64,000 bases of DNA from Aplysia californica (lineage: Eukaryota; Mollusca; Gastropoda; Aplysiida; Aplysiidae): assembly GCF_000002075.1 (NCBI RefSeq), contig NW_004797555.1, positions 590,007 to 654,006 on the forward strand, read 5' to 3'. The notes under the pieces are model-generated. The model did no database searches. It saw only the letters and a list, made by a program, of their open reading frames with translations, and was not told where the DNA came from. Both the position numbers and the translations under genes were made by a program. The first letter of the stretch is position 1; every line of letters begins with the position of its first letter. Shown here one piece after another: positions 29,082 through 41,000 of the stretch.

Positions 29082-32000
29082 ATATTTTAGAGAAAAGGAA
29101 AAAAGCAAGACAAAGTTGTTCATTTTTTTTTCTTTGTTTCTTACCTGTTGCAGGCAAAGATTACATCCGACTGAGCACCTTTTTCATCTGTGGCGGTGAG
29201 GACCACTTGTTCACAGAACCAACCTCTTCCTCGGCCGTGTTCATCGTGGCCAATGAACAGCTTTGACACATTTCCCAGGTACAGAAGTTTGAGCTCAAAG
29301 TCATCAGTCTGCAATCAAAACCCACAATGAAGGTAAAACTTCACACCGATGAATGCTCTCCGAGCAAGATCCCACAATAAATTTAAAAAAAAAAAAAAAG
29401 ATTCCAAGTGGATGGTTTGAGGAATCTACAAACAGACCATGGCCTTTTCTACCTCTTTATCAGCAGTTGTGGTTTTTCTCCTAGCTGAATGTGTTTATAT
29501 AGATATATCTTTTACGTTCATGGTTGTTTGAACAAAACAAGAAAAGAAAGAGACTGAAAAAAAGAGATCAAACAATCTCTCATGACAGAATACTAACTAG
29601 CATGAAGAAGAAAAGGAAAGTTAGTGATACTGTGATTGCTAAAATAATTCAATAAATACCAATAAAGTAGATGGATATGTATCGTCTTCATAACAGGATT
29701 GAGCTGCATAACAATGCAAAATTAATCAAAAGAACTAGAGTAATACGAATGTCACAAAACAGTGCTTTCGTCTCAAACAAAAAAAGTAGCCTACTGACGA
29801 CTAACAGATATCTATACCTGTCCTCTTTTGAACGGTTCTCGGTTGCTCAGTGACTTGTTCAAATAACATTGACCGGAGTCTCCCCACTGCCCGATGAGCA
29901 TGAAATTGACCTCAGCTGAAGTCTCAGAACAAGGCAGATTACCCGTTGTTATCTTCACTTTGTATGTGCATTCTGAAATCAAGAACATTCCATCAATCAT
30001 CAGGAAACAAAAACAAACAAAAGTGAAATAAATAAATACACTCATACTAATCATGCCTGCTCTTCTTGGCTGCAATTTCTCTCAACAAAAAATAATTTTC
30101 AAAAACCTAATTTTGCTCTGAATATGTTGGCACATAGATTGGAAAAACATTTGCTTTCCCTACCCACCTACCATCTTCATAATCTCGTTACACACTCATA
30201 TCCAGAATTTTGATACTATAAGATAATCCCCCAAATTAAATTTCAATAATTGGTTAAATGTGTTACAAACAAAATCATATTATATTATTTATGCTGCACG
30301 TCTCCTTTCAAACTGTAATAGTTGTTAAAGAAAGTGACGACTACATTTTGTGTTTGGGACAAAATGACCACCAAGACCCCCATAACAAACCTCGTAAAGG
30401 TGCTATGTCAGGTCTTATGGCAGGAATTTCAACAAGCCCGTCCAGGTTGTCATTAGTGCTCTGGATCCAGTTGCTGTACTCAAAGTTGAACTCTTGCTTT
30501 GTATCCTTGTCCTTCAGCTTGATCTGCATGAATGTGTTCAAATACAGTACATTAAAAACCCCGGACACTTCTTTATACAACAAAGGCTCAAAGTAAAGTC
30601 ACAGTTAAAAACTGTCCATCTGCAATTCAGTGTTGTTTCACATGAAATTTCTGCCCTATTTTTCAAGTAATTTCAATGTGTGATGGTCGGTATTATTAAC
30701 AATTATACAGCTATTATAAGAACTGTTGAACATACAACTACAAAGCACTAGGCAGTTACATGTACCGCTCAAAACTGGACGATACAGCAGTGGACTAATA
30801 CACACAGTCAAACCAGCTCTAACAACCACTAGTCTAAGACAATTGCATGTGCAAATAGCCACTTCTCACATTATCCCTGGAGTTTTTTTCTTTATTATAT
30901 TCTGGCGTCTGTGGCCTAGTGGTTAGGCTCTCGGACTCGCAACTGTAAGGTCGTGGGTTCGAATCCCGTCAGGGACCCGACGTTGTGTCCTTGGGAAAGG
31001 CACTTTACACGAATTTTCCGCACTTCACCCAGGTGGGAATGGGTACCCGGCTATAGACAGCAAAAGATCTTGCCAGTTTGTTAGTGTTTGAGCGTTTAAT
31101 CAGCTGCTTGCACTGTATTCTTCCCGGGAAGCTGAAAATGTTTCGGAGTGTTCTATGGTCTGCTGGGGTAATAATATAGTGTAAAGCACATAGAGCCTGC
31201 TGTTGAGCGGGGATATGCGCTATACAAATGCTATTTATTATCATAATTATTATTATAATGACATGGTCTAAGACATTTACCTGTCAAAGACAGCTGCTTT
31301 TCTCCTCCACAATGCATGACCATCTTAAACAATTTCAAATGCATATTGCTGAACAGGGGACTAATGAGCACTGGGCTATTGTATATTCTGCTACACATGG
31401 GACAATACTGTACTGGGCTATTGTATATTCTGCTACACATGGGACAATACTGTACTGGGCTATTGTATATTCTGCTACACATGGGACAATACTGTACTGG
31501 GCTATTGTATATTCTGCTACACATGGGACAATACTGTACTGGGCTATTGTATATTCTGCTACACATGGGACAATACTGTACTGGGCTATTGTATATTCTG
31601 CTACACATGGGACAATACTGTACTGGGCTATTGTATATTCTGCTACACATGGGACAATACTGTACTGGGCTATTGTATATTCTGCTACACATGGGACAAT
31701 ACTGTACTGGGCTATTGTATATTCTGCTACACATGGGACAATACTGTACTGGGTTATTGTATATTCTACTACACATGGGACAATACTGTACTGGGCTATT
31801 GTATATTCTACTACACATGGGACAATACTGTACTGGGCTATTGTATATTCTACTACACATGGGACAATACTGTACTGGGCTATTGTATATTCTGCTACAC
31901 ATGGGACAATACTGTACTGGGCTATTGTATATTCTACTACACATGGGACAATACTGTACTGGGCTATTGTATATTCTGCTACACATGGGACAATACTGTA

Positions 32001-35000
32001 CTGGGCTATTGTATATTCTGCTACACATGGGACAATACTGTACTGGGCTATTGTATATTCTACTACACATGGGACAATACTGTACTGGGCTATTGTATAT
32101 TCTACTACACATGGGACAATACTGTACTGGGCTATTGTATATTCTGCTACACATGGGACAATACTGTACTGGGCTATTGTATATTCTGCTACACATGGGA
32201 CAATACTGTACTGGGCTATTGTATATTCTGCTACACATGGGACAATACTGTACTGGGCTATTGTATATTCTGCTACACATGGGACAATACTGTACTGGGC
32301 TGATGGGCTGAAAGGCAAAAGCTGCCCCCATTTCAAGTCTCAAGAATAACATTGCTGAACTCACCCTCTCTAGGAACCAAGAAGAGTTTCCCACTTTGTC
32401 TGGGAAGGACAATCTCAGTTTGAAAATTTGTCCAATGCTAACAGAGTCAACCTGTGGATAGAACATATTGACATGATAAGGTACATGATCATTACTGTCT
32501 GGATGAGATAAGCTGTTTTATATAGAAGCGAGATTAACAAACTATTTCTCTTCACAGAAAATAAGTGTTATTTTCTGAAAGAAAATTTTGACTACAAAAA
32601 TGAGCAACGCTAGCACAGCATAAATCACATTACACCAAGATGGCTTAAACAGCAAGATTCAAGGTCAAGTATGATAGCATAAGAGTATTTTTTCATCCTT
32701 CTAGAAGATTCCCTCTCAACTTTGTACTCTGTAGGCACACCGCGGGTGCCACTACCTTCTTCTCTCTCCACTCTCCAACTCCCAAGCAGACCAGCACAGA
32801 ACCCTCCTGCAGATCTATTCTATGTACTGTAGGCTCTTAGGCTTAACTCTTAAAACCCCATCGGACGCTGGGAGCGTCTGATACTAGTGACAAATGTTGC
32901 GTTTTATTTAATGCTATTTTTTGCTTGTTTTTCGGAACTGTTCCAGAACCAAGTTTATTAGTAATGACTAAGCCTTTGTTTTTACCATTTATAAGTTGGA
33001 GGCAAGCTTTTGGGGTTATAATGAGACATACTGCACCAGGTTTAGGTGACTGTAGGAAAAAATCCGGGAAACAGTGGAAAAAACTCAGTGTTTAAAGAGT
33101 TTAACACAAAAAAGCCACCACATCCTAGATCTCTATCTCTTCTCTCCCCTCAACAAATTAATCGCTTCCTCAGAATTACACAGTTTTTATCTCACATTTC
33201 GGGCTGCTTTGAGTTACTAATACTAAGACCATGAGATAAAAAACTAAAAGTCTCATCTGCTCCATTAAAATTGTAAGATTGTTTGTTGAAGTTGTTGTAA
33301 AGATGTTCAAAGGATTGCATTAGAAAAAGCTTGACATGATGTGAAACTCAAAATCTTTGAGAACTAGGTACTGAGCAGATAGAACTTTGTAATTCTAAGG
33401 AAGCAAAATACCAACCTGAGTGTGTATGCAAGAACTTGGACGCAGTTCTGAATCTTTGTTGAGGTGCACAGGGGTTGATGGTCCAGCAGTGCCGTACAAC
33501 ACAAGATGTACCGGGTCTGTAGTGCCAGCACTTTCCTGGGCTCCTGTCCACACCCAGATGTCAAACGATCCTGCGTAGAAGATGAAGGGAGAGAATTCCC
33601 AGTGGAGGGGCTTGCTTTTAGGAGATAACTGGATGCACTGAACCAAAAAACCAAACAACTCGCCTACTGACCCGCTTGGGCAGAGCTCATAAGCATGCCA
33701 TCAAAATGGTTTGTGTAAGTATGTGTGGATTTCATTGTTCTCTAGTCCACCCCATCCCTTCTCCTTTACTCACTTCATCCCAACCTCTCTTTCCACTCAT
33801 TTCTTTCTTCTTCATTAAAAATGACTGGTCATTATCAGTAAGGCATTGCATCGTTCCTCATTGTCACATCTACTGAGGAGCTGATATTTCAGAAAATCTA
33901 CAGTGCCATTTGGAAAAACTAGAGCGATGGTCAGACCTCCCCCCTCCCCCAAAACTGTAACTAAAATGTATTGAAATTGGTAATATTGTAGTTCTTTGTA
34001 TTGGTCCAGCCTTGAAGAAGGCAAAGAAAGCAGGATCCTTAGAAAACTTTATTGCCCATTGCTCAAACTGGGCTCTTTGGCAGACATTCTTTTTAGAGTG
34101 TGTTCTTAGGGGTGCAAATTATAAAGAAAAAATTCCATTACATGGTAAAAGTGTGCTCTTATGTGATGGGCCAGATTCTTACGCGTGCTCTTGGATGGAG
34201 ACCACCGTATCAATCTATCTACGAAACAGAAAAAAAAAGCTTAGGCCTATGCATGGGAGCTGTCCAACAGTCATGTGCACAAAACATCATTCTCTAGAAT
34301 CTTTACCTTTCCCGTCAGGATGTTTATGACCCAGTAAGGCATAGTCAATTCCGTTAGGCAGAGATGTAGCTACACCAGTTTCTGTGAACAAAATAGAATA
34401 AAAGAAACATTGGCATGATGGACACATTGAGATTTGGGGAAGTGCGCAAGTACTTGTAGTGGTGTCGGTGGCCTAGTGGTTAGACTACTGGACTTGTAAT
34501 CACGAGGTTGCGGGTACAGGGTTTGAGCCGCGTGCCCGACGTTGTACCCTTGGGAAAGGCACTTTACACAAATTTTCCTCACTTCATCCAGGTGAGATTG
34601 GGTACCCGGCTGTAGACAGCGAAAGATCTTGTCAGTATGTTAGTGTTTTAGCACCTATAAATGGCTGCTTGCACAGTATGCTTCCCAGGGCGTTGAAGTT
34701 GTTTCAGAATGCTCTCAGGTCTGCGAGGGTTATAGTATAGACTGTGAAGCGCATAGAGCTTGCTGTTGTGCGGGGATTTGCGCTATACAAATGCTGTCTA
34801 TTATTACTATTATTACTACAAGACTGTAGAATTTGTTCTCACAAACTTACAGCCCATAAACAATAACAAAAAGTTGAGTTTTTCACAGGAAGGAAATTTA
34901 CTAATGTCCTGTCTTGTTGTGCATATGCGTGAGTGCACCTAACCTTTGTAACATCCACTGCCATTTAAACGACCAAGACAAATTTCTCCCTGCAAGACGA

Positions 35001-38000
35001 ATAAAGATTATCATTGTCACTGCAATTGTCATTTCCTTGTACATGAACACTAACTTGCTTCTCTTTGCACGTAAACACAGACTGAAATCTCTCTTTCATA
35101 ATCTCATTCAAGGAAGAAGTCCTTTGTACGTTATGTCTACACAGAGATTGTACCAACTACCACAGATGACATGGTAACAGAGGGGTTGTTTACCAGACAG
35201 TCCAAGAACAACCGCGCTGTTTTCGTCATCATCCAGCCAGCAATTTGCACGGAAGACATGTTCAGACAAAGACCAGAGACTTTCCATCACCTTGACACTT
35301 TCCACAAACCAATTTTTGGCTGAAACAAAGTAAAATGACAAATTTAGTTAGTCCACAAGTATAAGGTACTTGTAAGCTATGGTCACAAATGTCTAACATT
35401 TTTTTGGGCAAAACTCATTTTATTATCAAGCCAATAATTTAGATTACATTTTAACCCTTTTCAGTATGTTAGTGTTTTTGTGCCTCTAAAATGGCAGCTT
35501 TCACTGTATGCTTCCTAGGATGTTGAGGTTGTTTCAGAACGCAATCAGCCTGCTGGGGTAATAATAAAGATTGTAAAACACATAGAGCTTGCTGTCGAGT
35601 CGAAAATTTTATTATACAAATGCTATATATAATATTATTTATTGTTAATTGACTTCAGATCTTACCTCGGCCTTTCCCTTCAAAACCAAGCCGCACACTT
35701 GTGATCTCCCCAACACTGACTGCCTCCAGCATGTAGACGTCCAAGATCCCTTCCTTCATGTTCTCCGAGGCACTGGCTAATGGGCGAGTCAGAAGCTGCT
35801 GGCCCGAGTCTCCGTTTGTGCCGGTCAGACAGATGGAGCTGACCCCTCCGTGAGCCCCAGAGTTGGGAAGTCTGCCAGTTTGTATCAGCACCAGGTAACG
35901 CATCACTGAAAGTAAAAGATATATATGTGTGAGACAGCATGGCGAAATAAGGTGCTTGTCAAAATAATGAAATCGAAGAAAACGCCATTTTTTAAATGCA
36001 GGTTAAGCAATTTTTATCAAAATTTTGGTTTTTGGCTAATCACCTTTTTTCAGTTTAAAAACATATTTCTGTATGGATTTTACAGAAAAATGTTGCTTAA
36101 AGGAACAAAAAAATGTACATTTTTAGTTTCCATGGATTCTCAAGCTATGGAAGTCTCCTTACTTTGGCTGTCATTTTCTCTCTAATTTCTCCATTGGAAC
36201 CAGGCAACCCCATCTCCTTCAATGGTAAATATCTTGACTTTTATATAAGATAGATAGGTATTTTCTTAATTGAAAGCAAGACAAATGAACAATTTTTAAG
36301 ACAATACCAATAACTCTACATGCTCAAAAATTGACGAGCGCCTGATTCCAGTGCGTTGTGACATATATTTACATAGCGATTCCCTGTGCAGGAAGTCATT
36401 TACATTTATCATTTATGTTACTCATCAATGTAGGCTATGAAAAGACAATTTACCTTAAAACAACAGTTTGTGATGACTTCAGCTGAACCATTATAATATA
36501 GAAAAAAAACCGCAAAGGGAGGAGTTTGAAGTGGTCGTTTGTTCAGGTGATAGTCTCGGACAGGTGTCATCAAAGCAGGTTAGACTGAATATTTCAGATT
36601 TCAACTCCTTTCACATGATATCATATGAGAGTGACTTTTTATATGTATGCATAAGACCTGTTGTATGAAATAATATCCTGTTAACAAGTGATTAAAATGA
36701 TTTTAGACTAGAAATTGAATTGGAATTTACTGAACTTTTCCCCCCATTTAATTAAATTTAAACCAAGTAATGATTAACATCACACTGCGTTCCAATGGTC
36801 AAGTAGTGGTAGATCAAGATGCGACCACGTGTGCTCGGCTAGATGTTAACGAGAGGGGAAAAGTGATTAAAATGATTTTAGACTAGAAATTGGATTGGAA
36901 TTTACTGACCCCCCCCCCCCCCCCAAAAAAAATGTATTCACAATTGAGCTATAAAATAGCCTACTATTACTTTTTTAAAATCTTCTGATTTGAACCCACT
37001 AACCAGGGGTTGGCATCCAGCCCGGGGTTTCCAAGGCACATTCTCTAAAGAGCTGCCCGTCTTCCTGATCCTCTGCCAGCCAACGATTGATTGTGAATAG
37101 ACAGTCAAATCCTGTATCAGCATGCTTCATTTGCACCTACAGGAAACAAAACAGCAGAAGCAAATCAACTTAAGAAGAAAATTAACAATGGAAAGCACAA
37201 TGTTGTTCATATAGCCAGCTTACCTAGCAAACTTTCCATAACTCTAGTCTTCTGAAGTTACCAGCTTTTGTGATACTTAACTTGTGAAAACATTCAGAGC
37301 AAAAGCTAGAAGTGAAGTAGTAAATAAAATGATAACACAAAACCAAGTGAAAATGAATACGAAATTTGCTTCTGAAACAATGTAAAACAGAAGCAAATAA
37401 AATATTGTAGTAGGCTGACTTTACTCTTATAAAATATTACAAGCATTTTATACTTTTTTTGTGTTTATTTTCTCAATAAAGTTAAATAAAAAAAACCCAT
37501 AAGGCCCTACTGCGGACAGCAAAAAGCAAAAAGACAGTTGCAACACTAATCTAAGTATTCAACGTAATCAATATAATGCAAATACTTTTTCGTCTAACTC
37601 ACTCACCCAATCCACATGCCATGACGGGTCATTGTTCCGACCATCATGCTCCAGTCTGATCTTGGTTATCTCCCCTATATCGCCTATGTTCGCGTCAAAC
37701 TCCGACTCTCTCCCCTGAGCAAACTGCGAGGATGAAGCCGAGCCATCTCCTAGTGGTATGGGGTGAGAGATGTCCTGGGTGCCATGCACTGTGAGGTACA
37801 CTTGGGCTCGGGTATCAGAGCCGGGGAAATCAGAGGTTCTCACCGTGATTTTCCACTGCCCACCTGATAAGGATGTAGAAAACAAAGTAACTTTAGTTAG
37901 TTTTAGCAGAGGTTTTACTGCGTTCGCAACTGCATAAGGTCATATGAGCACCAGAAGATTAACTCATTCGCAACGTATTATTTTCGGCTTGTGAACAAAT

Positions 38001-41000
38001 TTTTTTCGGGAAGGCGAAATGAGATGATGACTAGTGCGCAGTTCAAAGGTCTTTAGGGCAACAAATTCAAATAGATATTAACATATTACGCACCGAAATT
38101 TTCAGTATGATTTGTAGAATACATCTGTAATGTTTATTTGTGTATTTTTCAACTCTGGTTCCTGTAAGAGGCGATTATGCAACACAATTTTTCTTGGATG
38201 CGGATAAAATTTGAAAATAAAAAATTAATAATCTTCGGTGAAACTCAAAAAATACGTTTGCACCTAATCAAATGATACATCAAAATAACCATAAATGAAT
38301 ATAGAACTGGAAAATATTGACAAATTTGCAGTTATTTATATACATTCCATAAAATTTGCACATTTGGATCATGACATCCGATATTGAAAAAAAACAACAA
38401 AAATTTTATAATCTTGAAAAATGGACAAGATGCATTCACAAACATAAAAAAACACTCGTATCGTTTATGGAATTATTCAGAATTGTATTTGGAATAAACT
38501 TACACATGTCTTGAGTGGTACTTTTTGTGTAATTTCACCAACAAAAGTGATTTTTGAGAGAGAAAAAATAGTTTGACAATTTAGATCTAGATCTAAATCT
38601 AGCACTGAAAAATATGGATTTCTCTGTAACAGAGCAATGGAAATTTGAGCCCAATTGTATCAATATTCTAAAGAAGAGTCCTACATTTCTTTAGTGGGCA
38701 AAATAGTGATATAGATCTATTTTGTTGAGTAAAAGTACATCTAGTAATACTGGTGTCTGGGCTATAATTTGAGCATCGCGATAAAACAAAGTCGTATAAA
38801 CTTCGAGATCGTGTTTCAAAACTGAATCAAAACTTCCGATTTTCGGTGGAACATTATATTATGACCTTTATTTTTACATGGATATGAGGACTGGAATAGA
38901 TATAGGCCTATATTAGAATCTGAGCTAAAATTGAAGATCGGTTCTCGAGTCGCCGGGGGCGGCTTAGCGTACTGAAGGCACCTTAGCCGCGCCGCCCCCC
39001 CCCATGGCTTGGCGTAGCGAAAGAGTTAAAGGTGTTACAAGAGAGTAACAAACATAAAAAAGAAAAAGGGGAGATAAGGACGATAAATGTTTGATAGGAA
39101 AGAAGAAGCAAACACACCAGAGCACCCGCCAACCACCCACAAAGTAACTTTAACTCCTTCACTACCGCGAGCAGTGTTTCACAGCTCTCCATTTTCTGCT
39201 TCAAAACCAGCCCTCCTTTCGTAGAAATCGAAACTGGAATCTCAGGCCTAAGAATGATCATTTTTAGCAAAAGGTTGAGATAGGTCATTAGTTCCCCTTT
39301 GTTTTCATACATGATACATGGCTTATACTGAAAATTGAACTCAAAATCTTTAATTCATCTGAAGGTACATAGAATCAGAAAGTACGTTACAGATAAGGTC
39401 CAGTCCAGGTGAGGAAGACCCCCTGGTAGCGAAAGAGTTGAGTTAGTAAGTATCATATTCCAACATAATAAATCACAAGAGTAAGTATCATATTCCAACT
39501 TAATCACTAGAGTAAGTATCATATTCCAACATAATTAATCACAAGTGCATTTCCAACAAGACATTACAAGGTAAAAGTTGTTCCTGCATCCGATCCGGAC
39601 ATTGGAGATTGCCTTATTAGTGAGACAATTTCCTGGGCCTTCGGGCATATTGTGGTGGGGTGGCCAGTTCCTTTCCATGCCGCCTTTGCCTCCCCAACTC
39701 GAAGTCAGGTACCATAACTGCTGGTTGGGCAGGAGGGGGCGAAAAAAATTTATGTCCAAACCAAGGCTCAAACCCGGACTTTCCTCTTCGGAGACGAGCC
39801 CACTAACCGCTCCACCACCGAACCCATTTTAAGGTAAGTGTTAATATTCTAACACTATTAACCATAAGCACCTTTATCACAGGACACAAAATATACAATG
39901 ATACAGCACAAACAACAATTTTTGTTGTGACAGAACTGTGCCACTGATTTTTTTTTCTTAGAGTTTAGCAATGGGGAACACTAAATATTTGTATAATGAT
40001 GATCTAAAAACACAACTTCAGAGAGGAAAAGCAAAATTTTGATTGTTGACAAGATAAGGTTCAGTTTTGTCTTTGCATTGCTAAAAATAAACACCAAAAA
40101 AATCAAAGCAATTCTATTATGAAACATTTCTTAAGTTTCTTTAAAAAAAAAAATGCTAAAATGGTATACAAAAGCAAAGGCAAAAGAGAACTCACCACAT
40201 TCAGAAGGCACATCATGTGATACAGCGGTCTGAGGAAGCTCTGAAAAAAACCCCCATACAAATAGTCAAACTATGCCTTATATTATAGTTTTTGCGGGAT
40301 TCACAATCCTGTTGAGTAAAGTTGTTCCCCCATCCGATCTGGACATTGAGGATTGCCTTCTTAGTGAGACAACTTCCTGGGCCTTCTGCATATTGTGATA
40401 GGGTAGCCAGTTCCTTTCCTTGCCGCCTTTACTTCCCCAACTCGAACTCAGGTACCCATTACTGGTACCAATTTATTACCACCAAATGAGAACCTATTGT
40501 AAACTCACATTTTCCTCCCTCTCTGCATCAAACTGTGGACAACGAACCAAATACTAAGAGAGATATTTGTTCACTTGATGACCTCAGTGCCTAAGTTACC
40601 ATGATGAATAATTTTTTTTATTTTCAAGAAAAAATGTTGCAACAATTTGAGAAGCGCTGTATTTCACATTTTTATATACCCGTACCTTGCTGAAATATTT
40701 CATAGATTGTTTAATTGCTGAAAAGTATAGGGAAAACATCAAATTAATCTTTTACTTTCCAAATTTGATTTCAGGAGGAAACAACTTTATGACCAAAAGA
40801 ATAAGTTGTACATTTCTGCTTTGTCTAAAATTTTGTCTAACAAAAGGCAACCCAGAGATAAATCTGCATTTTATTTCAATAAAAATTTGTCCGTTTGTAG
40901 AGAACAAAGTTTAGTATCATACCCATCAATCTCAGCATGCGTTCTGTCTTCCCATCATCCTCGCCTTCGTCCAGCCAGCGACCACAGGGAAACACAAAAC

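Noticed and set aside
30901-30978. A functional tRNA gene
   Set aside because: A/B boxes are present, but the sequence is the head of a SINE with the same body and tail as other copies; the fold is imperfect. The heads at 3.6, 10.1, 34.5, 39.8 and 60.3 kb were rejected likewise.
31228-32349. Long open frames (331-411 codons) on both strands as independent repeat-protein genes
   Set aside because: They arise from one 42-bp unit that lacks stops in four frames; there is no start context, codon bias or flanking exon evidence. Only possible read-through from the PLAT exon is kept as a finding.
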